DNA from: Palsa-506 sp963836355
GTDB lineage: Bacteria > Actinomycetota > Actinomycetes > Streptosporangiales > Streptosporangiaceae
DNA: 64,000 bases
Direction of reading: 5' to 3'
Assembly (NCBI GenBank): GCA_963836355.1
Contig: CAWIJO010000010.1
Span: 62,001-126,000, forward strand
The notes beneath the pieces are model-generated. The model was given only the letters and a program-made list of their open reading frames with translations, was not told the DNA's origin and searched no databases. A program made the translations under genes and the position numbers. Below, one piece after another: positions 8,723 to 16,245 of the stretch. How positions within the stretch are numbered: the stretch's first letter is position 1; each line of letters opens with the position of its first letter.

Positions 8723-9961
8723 TCAGCCGGATAGCTCAGCCAGCGTCCGCTCCGCCTCATGCAGCCACTCGCGCCGGGCGACCAGGGCCTCCTCAGCGCG
8801 TTGCCTGGCCTTCTCATCGCCCTGTGCTTGTGCTCGCTCCAACTGGCGCTCCAGCTGACTGATCGCTGCGCGGATCTGCTCGACAGTGCCCTTGGCTCTA
8901 GACAATGCCTCGGGATTGGAGCGCCGCCAGTGCGAGTCCTCGGCCTTGTGCAACGCTTCCTCGACCCGCCGCAGGCCGCCTTCGAGCCTTTCCTGCGCAT
9001 CACGGGGCACGCCGCCGATTCGCTCCCAGCGCTCCTGAATACCGCGCAGGGCAGAGCGGGCTGACCGGGCATTTGTCACCGGGAGCAGCTTCTCGGCCTC
9101 CGCCAGCAGGTCGGCCTTCGCGGCGGCATGCTCGCGCAACTCGGCGTCCTTGGCGGAAAAAATTTTCGCGCGCTCAGCGAAGAAGCTGTCCTGGGCGGCC
9201 TTGAATCGGCCCCACAGGTCCTCCTCCGCAGCGCGATCCGCCCGGCCTGCCTCCTTCCATGAGCGCATCAGCTCGCGGTAGGCCGAGGCAGTCGGGCCCC
9301 AGTCGGTCGAGGCGGCGAGCTCCTCGGCCTCGGTAACCAGCTTCTCTTTCCGTGCCCTGGCGCCTTCCCGCTCGTCTTCCAGTCCGGCGAAATATGCCTT
9401 GCGCCGCTTAGTGAACGCATTACGCGCGGCGGACAGCCGCTTCCACAGCGCGGTCTCGACGGCGCGATCCGCGCGCGGCGCTGCCTTCCACTCATCCAGC
9501 AGTTGCCGCATCCGCTCCCCGCTGATCTTCCAGTGGGTCGCTTCCGCTGCGATGCGCTCGGCCTCGGCGACAATGCGCTCCTTGCGATCCTGCGCCTCGG
9601 TACGAGCCTGCTCGCGGGCGGCCTTGTTCTCCTCGCGACGGTGGTCGACCAGGCCGGTCATTGCCTCCAACTTGCGCTGAAGTCCGTCCAGATCTCCGAC
9701 GCAGTGCGCGTCGGAGATGGCGGCGAGCAGCCTGGTGATGGTCGCCCTAGCCTGGCCAGGGGCGAGATCCGTGGTGGAGATTCGCTGCTCAAGCAGGCTG
9801 ACCTCGGTTTCGAGCGCGAGGAACTTGCGCTCGAAGAAGGCGAGAGCCTCGGCCGGGGTACCCGCCTGCCATGAGCCCACCACGCGCTCGCCATCGGCGG
9901 TACGGACGTAGACTGTGCCGTCATCGTCTACCCGGCCCCACGGATCGTTGGCGGTGCTCAC
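8723..9961 (-). CDS. DUF349 coiled-coil protein
   Basis: A 412-residue, highly charged protein with repeated modules of about 75 residues carrying W-x(6)-A patterns such as LLDEWKAAPRADRAVETALWKRL, RSWKEAGRADRAAEEDLWGRFKAA and GIQERWERIGGVPRDAQERLE, which identify DUF349. Its function is unknown; the family sits next to rel and a cyclophilin in actinobacteria, so this location is conserved. GTG at 9961 has AGGAGG six bases upstream. The N-terminus (NDPWGRVDDDGTVYVRT) resembles the usual start of the family, and the rest is predicted long coiled coil. It is probably cytoplasmic. Confidence 0.9.
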   Translation of the reverse strand: MSTANDPWGRVDDDGTVYVRTADGERVVGSWQAGTPAEALAFFERKFLALETEVSLLEQRISTTDLAPGQARATITRLLAAISDAHCVGDLDGLQRKLEAMTGLVDHRREENKAAREQARTEAQDRKERIVAEAERIAAEATHWKISGERMRQLLDEWKAAPRADRAVETALWKRLSAARNAFTKRRKAYFAGLEDEREGARARKEKLVTEAEELAASTDWGPTASAYRELMRSWKEAGRADRAAEEDLWGRFKAAQDSFFAERAKIFSAKDAELREHAAAKADLLAEAEKLLPVTNARSARSALRGIQERWERIGGVPRDAQERLEGGLRRVEEALHKAEDSHWRRSNPEALSRAKGTVEQIRAAISQLERQLERAQAQGDEKARQRAEEALVARREWLHEAERTLAELSG

Positions 9962-10005
9962 CGCTAACCTCCTGCTCAGTACCTGGCCGGCCAGGCGCGT
10001 GCCGG

Positions 10006-10839
10006 TCAGGTCTTCTTAATAGTCACGCTCTCGATGACGACCTTCTTCTTCGGATGACCGTCACCGGGACCGTTGGCGTTGTCACTGCCCGCCTTGGCCA
10101 CATTCTGGATGATATTAAGCCCGCTGACGATGGTGCCAAACGGTGTGTATTTGGGCTGCAACGTTGTGGTGTCCTTGTAGACCAGGAAGAACTGGCTGCC
10201 GTTGGTGTTCGGCCCTGAGTTGGCCATCGCCACCGTGCCACCCGGGTACTTCGCCCCGGCCAGGTTCTCGTCATCGAACGTGTAACCTGGCCCGCCGCTG
10301 CCCTTGCCCGTCGGATCCCCGCATTGCAGGACGAAGATCCCAGATGCCGTCAGCCGATGGCAATGCGTGCCGTCGAAGTACTTCTTGGCGGCGAGGTAGA
10401 CAAATGAGTTCACCGCGCAGGTCGCCTTGCTGTTACGCAAGCTAACAACGATGTTGCCGCGGTTGGTGTGAATCGTCGCCCGGTACCTGGCCTTGTGATT
10501 CGGCCGGCTGGGCGGCCTGCCCACATTGCGGGCGGCGGGCGGGCTGGCCGGGTACGTGCAGTGCTTCGCTGGCTCGGCCTGCGTCGGCGTCGGCGTCGGT
10601 GTCGGCGTGGCGGGCGTCGACCCGGCCGCTGCGCTTGGCTTGGCAGCCGCGGCCTGCGCGTGCTGGCCATGGCCACGGAAAAGGAAGTAGCCGCCAACCG
10701 CGAGCGCCACAACCAGGCAGCACGCCGTGCCGATGGCGGTCCACCGGCGTGTCCGCTGGTACCGCTCCTGCTGCCGGGCCGCTCGGCGCTGGTAGCGCTC
10801 GCGGGCAAGCCTGCGCTGGCGTTCCTTCTTTCCCGCCAC
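10006..10839 (-). CDS. Membrane-anchored cyclophilin-type peptidyl-prolyl isomerase
   Basis: A 277-residue cyclophilin that would speed proline isomerisation during folding of exported proteins. Residues 1-33 are very basic (KKERQRRLARERYQRR), then a hydrophobic anchor (residues ~34-54, IGTACCLVVALAVGGYFLF), then a Thr/Pro/Ala linker and a cyclophilin domain from about 115 to the end. The domain has IHTNRGNIVVSL, YFDGTHCHRL, GGPGYTFDDE, GTVAMANSGPNTNGSQFFL and FGTIVSGLNIIQNV. The GSQFF core motif is intact, but the usual FHRV is CHRL here, so activity may be weak. GTG at 10839 follows GGGAGGG. The gene lies between DUF349 and the glyoxalase-like gene, as in other actinomycetes. Confidence 0.9.
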   Translation of the reverse strand: MAGKKERQRRLARERYQRRAARQQERYQRTRRWTAIGTACCLVVALAVGGYFLFRGHGQHAQAAAAKPSAAAGSTPATPTPTPTPTQAEPAKHCTYPASPPAARNVGRPPSRPNHKARYRATIHTNRGNIVVSLRNSKATCAVNSFVYLAAKKYFDGTHCHRLTASGIFVLQCGDPTGKGSGGPGYTFDDENLAGAKYPGGTVAMANSGPNTNGSQFFLVYKDTTTLQPKYTPFGTIVSGLNIIQNVAKAGSDNANGPGDGHPKKKVVIESVTIKKT

Positions 10840-11228
10840 CGGGTCAGCCCTCCCGTTCCTTATCGTCCTGTCTGATCAGCGAAACTTCGCGAATCGTACC
10901 GGGACCGGGACTCCAGTGAAACAGCCGTTACCGGTTCGAGCTAAGGCCGTCGTACTGCTGCCACATCAGCCTCACCAGTAATCAGACGTCACCGCTCGTT
11001 CCGATGATCGCGGAGGCACGACACCCGCGCCCGTCCTGTACTACGGGAAACCGATATGTTCCGGTGCCTGGTTCATCGTGATCATGAAATGGGTAGGCCG
11101 CGCGGCCGGCCGCGGCGGCATGCTCGGTAACCTGTAGCCACGCTGCGCAGCCGGTTCCGGCCAGCCAAACATGGCCGCTGTCAGCCAGCACGAGGCGCTA
11201 GGTCCAGTAACCCGGGAAGGAGACGGCC
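10840..11228. other. 389-bp divergent intergenic region
   Basis: This space separates the minus-strand cyclophilin gene from the plus-strand hydrolase gene and should hold both promoters. A TACGAT -10-like hexamer for the cyclophilin direction occurs at 10893-10898, next to a TTCGCGAA palindrome (10886-10893), with only a poor -35. I see no convincing promoter for the hydrolase direction, no RNA gene and no sizeable credible reading frame. Confidence 0.4.
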
Positions 11229-12095
11229 TTGCTTATCGCCGGATTCCCCGCGGGGGCCTTCGCTGCGAACTGCTATGTCGTGGCGCCAGGGCCAGGCGAG
11301 CGATGCGTGATCATCGATCCCGGCCAGGATGCGGAGCAGGGTATCGAGGAGATCATCCGGCGGTACCGGCTGCAGCCTGCCGCTGTGCTGCTCACCCACG
11401 GCCACCTCGATCACATCTGGTCGGTGGCACCGGTGTGCGGCGCGAAGGACATCCCCGCCTACATCCATCCCGCTGACCGCGCCTTGCTCAGCGATCCGGC
11501 CAGCGGGCTCTGGCCGCAAGCGGGCCCGGCGCTGCTCGGCGGCCTGACTTTCACCGAGCCCGCCGAGGTGGCCGAGCTAGCCGACGGCACGACGCTGCGG
11601 CTGGCCGACATCGAGGTAGTGATAGACCACGCTCCCGGGCACACACCAGGATCGGTGACGTTCCTGCTGCCTGGTGCCAGTGGTGCCAGCAGTGCCAGCG
11701 GTGCTGGTGGTGCCAGCGGGCCTGGTGGTGCCAGCGGGCCTGGTGGTGCCAGCGGGCCTGGTGGTGGTGGTGCGGATGGTGGCGGTGGTGCGGGTGGCGG
11801 GGCCGGTGCGGATCGCGATCGTGGTGGCAGTGCTGGCGGCGCCGCTGCGGCCAGCGACCCGGCGATCGTGTTCACCGGTGACCTGCTCTTCGCCGGGTCG
11901 ATAGGGCGTACCGATCTGCCGGGCGGCGACTATGCGACGATCTTGGACAGCCTGGCCCGGGTGTGCCTGCCGCTGCCGGACGAGACGGTCGTGCTAGCCG
12001 GGCACGGCCCGCAGACGACAATAGGCGCCGAGCGGGCGTCCAATCAGTTCCTGGCCGGCCTTGCGCCACTGTCTGGTCCGGGCAGGGGATTGTGA
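11229..12095 (+). CDS. Glyoxalase II-like metallo-beta-lactamase-fold hydrolase
   Basis: A zinc hydrolase of the glyoxalase II/rhodanese-associated type, probably cleaving thioesters. It opens with FPAGAFAANCYVV and DPGQDAE, has the metal motif LLTHGHLDHIWSV (THxHxDH) near residue 58, HAPGHTPGSV near 140, and the conserved end VFTGDLLFAGSIGRTDLPGGDY with a final His in VLAGHGPQTTIGAE. TTG at 11229 is preceded by AAGGAGA. Unlike relatives it carries a ~60-residue Gly/Ala/Ser insertion (about 145-210), including three exact 18-bp repeats, placed between the third metal His region and the GD motif. In actinomycetes hisS usually follows this gene; here it does not. Confidence 0.9.
   Translation: MLIAGFPAGAFAANCYVVAPGPGERCVIIDPGQDAEQGIEEIIRRYRLQPAAVLLTHGHLDHIWSVAPVCGAKDIPAYIHPADRALLSDPASGLWPQAGPALLGGLTFTEPAEVAELADGTTLRLADIEVVIDHAPGHTPGSVTFLLPGASGASSASGAGGASGPGGASGPGGASGPGGGGADGGGGAGGGAGADRDRGGSAGGAAAASDPAIVFTGDLLFAGSIGRTDLPGGDYATILDSLARVCLPLPDETVVLAGHGPQTTIGAERASNQFLAGLAPLSGPGRGL
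11706..11759 (+). repeat. Three in-frame 18-bp repeats in the hydrolase gene
   Basis: GGTGGTGCCAGCGGGCCT is repeated exactly at 11706, 11724 and 11742, producing a Gly/Ala/Ser/Pro loop inside the metallo-hydrolase. Confidence 0.9.
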
Positions 12096-12133
12096 CCCGG
12101 CCGGGTACGGCTAAGCACCGCAACGGAGAAGCG

Positions 12134-12169
12134 CTAGGCATCACAACACGCCTAGGCACCACAACAGAG
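12134..12169 (+). repeat. Two 18-bp repeats upstream of aspS
   Basis: CTAGGCATCACAACACGC (12134) and CTAGGCACCACAACAGAG (12152) are adjacent and match at 14 of 18 positions. A more diverged relative (CTAAGCACCGCAACGGAG) lies at 12111. They directly precede the aspS ribosome-binding site (GAGAGGTGAG). Confidence 0.7.
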
Positions 12170-12182
12170 AGGTGAGCAAACG

Positions 12183-13925
12183 ATGATCCGCACCCATGAG
12201 GCGGGCACGCTGCGAGCGTCGCTGGCGGGGCAGCGGGTCACGCTGGCCGGCTGGGTGGCCCGGCGCCGGGACCATGGCGGCGTGGTGTTCATCGACCTGC
12301 GGGACGCCAGCGGAGTGGCCCAGGTCGTGTTCCGCCAGGAGGACCTGGCGCATGACCTGCGCGCCGAGTTCTGCGTGCGGGTGACCGGCGAGGTGCGGCG
12401 CAGGCCAGCGGGAAACGAGAACCCGGAGTTGCCCACCGGCGAGATCGAAGTCGCAGCTGCCGAGATTGAAGTGCTCGCCGAGTCTGACCCGCTGCCGTTC
12501 CCCGTCGACAGCGCCGCCGACCTGAACGAAGACGTCCGGCTGCGCTACCGCTACCTGGACATCAGGCGCCCGGAAATGGCCGCCGCGCTGCGCGCCCGCT
12601 CGCGCGCCGCCTACCTGGTCAGCGACGTCATGCAGTCCCGCGGCTTCGTGAACGTGGAGACGCCGTACCTGACTAGGTCCACGCCGGAAGGCGCGCGGGA
12701 TTTCGTGGTGCCGGTGCGGCTGCGTCCTGGCAGCTGGTATGCGCTACCGCAATCCCCGCAGCTGTTCAAGCAGCTGCTGATGGTCTCCGGCCTGGAGCGC
12801 TACTACCAGTTGGCCCGCTGTTTCAGGGACGAGGACTTCCGGGCCGACCGGCAGCCAGAATTCACCCAGATCGACATCGAGATGTCGTTCGTCACCAGGG
12901 CGGACGTGGTGGCCGTCGCCGAGGACCTGGTCGAGCGGCTGTGGTCCGAGCTCACCGGATACCGGATCCAGCGGCCGATCCGACAGCTGACGTACGCCGA
13001 TGCGATGGCACGCTTCGGCTCCGACAAGCCGGACTTGCGCTTCGGCTGCGAGCTCACCGACCTGACCGGCTACTTCGCGCAGAGCTCATTCCGGGTGTTC
13101 CAGGCAGAGCACGTGGGCGCGGTCGTGATGCCCGGCGGCGCGAGCCAGACCCGGCGGGAACTTGACGGCTGGCAGGACTGGGCTCGCTCGCGCGGCGCCC
13201 GCGGCCTGGCCTACGTGACGATCGGCGCGGACCGGTCCGTCGCCGATGCCGGGCCGGTGGCCAGGCATCTCTCCGAGCAGGAGCGGTCTGGCCTGGCCGC
13301 GGCGACCGGCGCGGAGCCGGGGGACTGCGTCTTCTTCGCTGCCGGGCCGGCCGGCCCGGCGCGTGCGCTGCTGGGCGCGGCCAGGCTGGAGATCGGCCAG
13401 CGGTGCGGCCTGATCGACCCGGCGGCATGGGCCTTCACCTGGGTAGTGGATGCGCCCATGTTCGAGGAGGACGGTGCGGGCGGCTGGACGGCCGTGCACC
13501 ACCCGTTCACTTCGCCGCTGCCCGACTGGGCGGACAAGTTCTCCGCCGAGCCGGCCGGCGCGCTCGCCGATGCCTACGACATTGTCTGCAACGGCACCGA
13601 GATCGGCGGCGGCTCTATCCGGATCCACCGGCCGGACATGCAGCAGCAGGTCTTCGACGTGATCGGGCTGTCCCGCGAGCAGGCTGCGTCGCAATTCGGC
13701 TTCCTGCTGGACGCGCTGCGGTTCGGGCCGCCCCCGCACGGCGGAATAGCGTTCGGCTGGGACCGGATGATGATGCTGCTGACCGGCCGCGACTCGATCC
13801 GTGACGTAATCGCGTTCCCCAAGGCGGCATCCGGGCTTGACCCGCTGACCGGCGCCCCGACCCCGATTACGCCAGCCCAGCGCAAGGAGGCCGGCATCGA
13901 CGTGCTGGGTCCGCGCACGACGTGA
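12183..13925 (+). CDS. aspS: Aspartyl-tRNA synthetase
   Basis: This class II synthetase charges tRNA-Asp (and, in organisms lacking asparaginyl-tRNA synthetase, often tRNA-Asn). The 580-residue protein has an OB-fold anticodon-binding domain (GWVARRRDHGGVVFIDLRDASG, residues 20-45), motif 1 around RGFVNVETPYLTRSTPEGARD, motif 2 (ARCFRDEDFRADRQPEFTQID) and motif 3 (GGIAFGWDRMMMLLTG), plus the bacterial GAD insertion between motifs 2 and 3. It ends at the typical length for the bacterial type. It starts with ATG at 12183 after GAGAGG, and is followed by rarA, a pairing common in actinobacteria. Confidence 0.96.
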   Translation: MIRTHEAGTLRASLAGQRVTLAGWVARRRDHGGVVFIDLRDASGVAQVVFRQEDLAHDLRAEFCVRVTGEVRRRPAGNENPELPTGEIEVAAAEIEVLAESDPLPFPVDSAADLNEDVRLRYRYLDIRRPEMAAALRARSRAAYLVSDVMQSRGFVNVETPYLTRSTPEGARDFVVPVRLRPGSWYALPQSPQLFKQLLMVSGLERYYQLARCFRDEDFRADRQPEFTQIDIEMSFVTRADVVAVAEDLVERLWSELTGYRIQRPIRQLTYADAMARFGSDKPDLRFGCELTDLTGYFAQSSFRVFQAEHVGAVVMPGGASQTRRELDGWQDWARSRGARGLAYVTIGADRSVADAGPVARHLSEQERSGLAAATGAEPGDCVFFAAGPAGPARALLGAARLEIGQRCGLIDPAAWAFTWVVDAPMFEEDGAGGWTAVHHPFTSPLPDWADKFSAEPAGALADAYDIVCNGTEIGGGSIRIHRPDMQQQVFDVIGLSREQAASQFGFLLDALRFGPPPHGGIAFGWDRMMMLLTGRDSIRDVIAFPKAASGLDPLTGAPTPITPAQRKEAGIDVLGPRTT

Positions 13926-13981
13926 CCGCCTAGCGCAGCTAGCGGCGGCCGGGGCTGGGCGGCCACCGGATACTGTCAACT

Positions 13982-15364
13982 GTGGCCAGAACCGAGCCCG
14001 GCCAGGGAGCCAGCCTCTTCGACGCGGCCGAGCAGGAGGCGGCGCTCGCTGCCGCGCCGCTTGCCGTCCGGATGCGGCCGCGGTCGCTTGACGAGGTCAT
14101 CGGGCAGCGGCACCTAACCGGCGAAGGCACTCCGTTCCGCAAGCTAGCCGATCATGATGCGGCGATGTCCTTGCTGCTCTGGGGACCGCCGGGAACGGGC
14201 AAGACGACGCTGGCGCAGGTCGTGAGCCATGTCACCCAGCGGCGTTTCACCGAGCTTTCCGCGGTCACCGCAGGTGTCAAGGACGTCCGCGCGGCGATCG
14301 AGGCGGCCCGGCGCGAGCTCGGCCTGACCGGAACGCAGACCGTGCTATTCATCGACGAGGTGCACCGATTCAACAAGGCGCAGCAGGACGCGCTGCTGCC
14401 GGCCGTGGAGAACCGGTGGGTGTCGTTCATCGGGGCGACGACGGAGAACCCGTTCTTCTCTGTTGTCGGACCGCTGCTTTCCCGGTCCTTGCTGCTGACC
14501 CTGGAGCCACTAAGCGACGACGACATGCGCACGGTGATCGAGCGTGCGGTCGCCGGCGAGCGCGGCCTCGGTGGCACCGTGACATTGGCCGACGGCGTCA
14601 CGGACCTGCTCGTCCGGCTGGCCGGCGGCGACGCGCGGCGCGCGCTCACCTACCTGGAGGCGGCAGCGCTCGGCCTTCCGGCGGGCGGCGAGGTTGACGT
14701 GCCAACCGTCGAGCGGGCGGTGGACCGGGCCGCCGTCCGCTACGACCGCGGCGGCGACCAGCACTATGACGTGATCAGCGCCTTCATCAAGAGCATGCGG
14801 GGAAGTGACGCCGACGCCGCCCTGCACTATCTGGCCCGGATGATCGAGGCCGGTGAGGACCCCAGGTTCATCGCCCGCCGGCTCATCGTGCACGCCAGCG
14901 AGGACGTCGGGCTGGCCGACCCGTCAGCGCTGCAGGCAGCCGTGACCGCCGCCCACGCCGTCGAATTCGTCGGGCTCCCCGAGGCCAGGATCAACCTGGC
15001 TCAGGCAGTCATCCAGGTAGCCCTGGCCCCGAAGTCCAACGCGGTGGTGAAGGCGGTCAACGCCGCCGCGCAGGACGTCCGGGCCGGCCTGATCGGCCCG
15101 GTGCCCGCCCACCTGCGGGACGCCAGCTACCGCGGTGCGCAGCGGCTCGGGCACGGGGCCGGCTACCGCTACCCGCATGACTACCCCGAGGGAGTCATTG
15201 CCCAGCAATACGCGCCGGACGCCATTGCCGGGCGGCGTTACTACGAACCGACCGGGCACGGTGCCGAGGCGAGGTATGCGGACCGGGCCGAGCGGATCAG
15301 GGCCATCCTGGACGGCGGTGACCGGCCGCCCGGCCCGGCCGTGCCGCCGCCGCACAAGCGGTAG
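13982..15364 (+). CDS. rarA: Replication-associated recombination protein A (MgsA/WRNIP1 family AAA ATPase)
   Basis: RarA acts at stalled replication forks and is related to clamp loaders. The 460-residue protein shows MRPRSLDEVIGQRHL, Walker A GPPGTGKTTLAQ near residue 65, Walker B VLFIDEVHRFNKAQQDALLPAVE near 120, sensor ATTENPFFSV near 150, and the C-terminal tetramerisation part with MRGSDADAALHYLARMIEAGEDPRFIARRL. The last ~60 residues match the usual YRYPHDYPEGVIAQQY ending. The start is GTG at 13982; a second possible start within a few codons cannot be excluded. Upstream is aspS, downstream two small membrane proteins and alaS. Confidence 0.94.
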   Translation: MARTEPGQGASLFDAAEQEAALAAAPLAVRMRPRSLDEVIGQRHLTGEGTPFRKLADHDAAMSLLLWGPPGTGKTTLAQVVSHVTQRRFTELSAVTAGVKDVRAAIEAARRELGLTGTQTVLFIDEVHRFNKAQQDALLPAVENRWVSFIGATTENPFFSVVGPLLSRSLLLTLEPLSDDDMRTVIERAVAGERGLGGTVTLADGVTDLLVRLAGGDARRALTYLEAAALGLPAGGEVDVPTVERAVDRAAVRYDRGGDQHYDVISAFIKSMRGSDADAALHYLARMIEAGEDPRFIARRLIVHASEDVGLADPSALQAAVTAAHAVEFVGLPEARINLAQAVIQVALAPKSNAVVKAVNAAAQDVRAGLIGPVPAHLRDASYRGAQRLGHGAGYRYPHDYPEGVIAQQYAPDAIAGRRYYEPTGHGAEARYADRAERIRAILDGGDRPPGPAVPPPHKR

Positions 15365-15448
15365 GGTCGGGCAGGTAATCCGGGGTGACGGGTACGCAGG
15401 CCTGGCCAGCCAAGCGGGCCGGGCGAGCTGGCGAAGGAGTAGCCGGAC

Positions 15449-15907
15449 GTGAATACCGGACAGCTAGCAGAGCTGATCGCAGCGGGATTCTTCGCGGTGG
15501 GGGTCTGCGCTGCGGTGTACGTGCTGATCCGGCTGGCCAGGCTGATCTCCGCGGCCACCAGCGTGCTGTCGGACTACCGCGATCGCGCCGACCTGCTGAT
15601 CGACCGGGCCCAGGCCGCTGTCGACCAGGCCGGCGAGCAGCTGGCCAGGACCGACACCATCACAGCCAGCATGGACGAGGTTACGGCCAACATGGCCGAG
15701 CTTTCCGGTCATGTCTCGTCCATGGCGGGCCTGGCCAGGGCCATTTCCGGCGGCTTTGGCGCTCCGCTGCTCAGGATTTCCGCGCTTGCCTATGGCTTGC
15801 GCCGGGCCACCGGGCTCCGCCTCAGCGCTGTGGCCAGCGGAACCGCCGTGGCCAGCGAACAGGCGCGCCGCCAGGCGATTGAGCAGCACCGGGGAGCGAA
15901 ACGATGA
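15449..15907 (+). CDS. DUF948 membrane protein
   Basis: A 152-residue protein with one N-terminal membrane helix (about residues 8-32, IAAGFFAVGVCAAVYVLIRLARL), followed by a long amphipathic helical stretch (DRADLLIDRAQAAVDQAGEQLARTDTITASMDEV) and a basic end. That layout and its place between rarA and alaS identify DUF948, a family of unknown function with a methyl-accepting-like coiled coil. GTG at 15449 follows GAAGGAG. Its stop overlaps the next gene by four bases (ATGA), so both are likely made together. Confidence 0.85.
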   Translation: MNTGQLAELIAAGFFAVGVCAAVYVLIRLARLISAATSVLSDYRDRADLLIDRAQAAVDQAGEQLARTDTITASMDEVTANMAELSGHVSSMAGLARAISGGFGAPLLRISALAYGLRRATGLRLSAVASGTAVASEQARRQAIEQHRGAKR

Positions 15908-16245
15908 TAGGCAGGCTCTGCTGGCTGGTGACCGGCGTCGTGCTCGGCGTGACCGGCTACCGGCGGGCCAGCAGGCTGGTCCGCTCGCTGCGCCCAGCGG
16001 CCGTCCCGGCCGGTCGGCCCTGGCGGTCTATCCGGCCGGGCGTCCCGACAGCCCGGCTCACCCGGCCAGCCGTGCACCGCAGCGGCACCGGCGCGCTGCG
16101 CGGGATCGGCCCGTTCGTGCATGACGTCCGGGACGGCATGGACCTTTACCTGGATCGCCATTCCGGCCAGCCAGGCCCTACCCTCGGTTACCCGGGGACC
16201 GACAACGGTTACCCAGAGACCGATAATGCGAAGGATGGCCGATGA
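15904..16245 (+). CDS. Small DUF6167-like membrane protein
   Basis: A 113-residue protein with a single N-terminal hydrophobic segment (MIGRLCWLVTGVVLGVTGYR) followed by an Arg/Pro-rich region and a short helix (GPFVHDVRDGMDLYL). It matches the small protein found between the DUF948 gene and alaS in streptomycetes. The function is unknown. It overlaps the DUF948 gene (ATGA) and the alaS start. Near its C-terminus is a short internal repeat (GYPGTDNGYPETDN). Confidence 0.75.
   Translation: MIGRLCWLVTGVVLGVTGYRRASRLVRSLRPAAVPAGRPWRSIRPGVPTARLTRPAVHRSGTGALRGIGPFVHDVRDGMDLYLDRHSGQPGPTLGYPGTDNGYPETDNAKDGR

Noticed and set aside
15904..16245. DUF6167-like small gene as spurious
   Set aside because: Kept, because it has an N-terminal membrane segment, overlap coupling and a conserved position before alaS.
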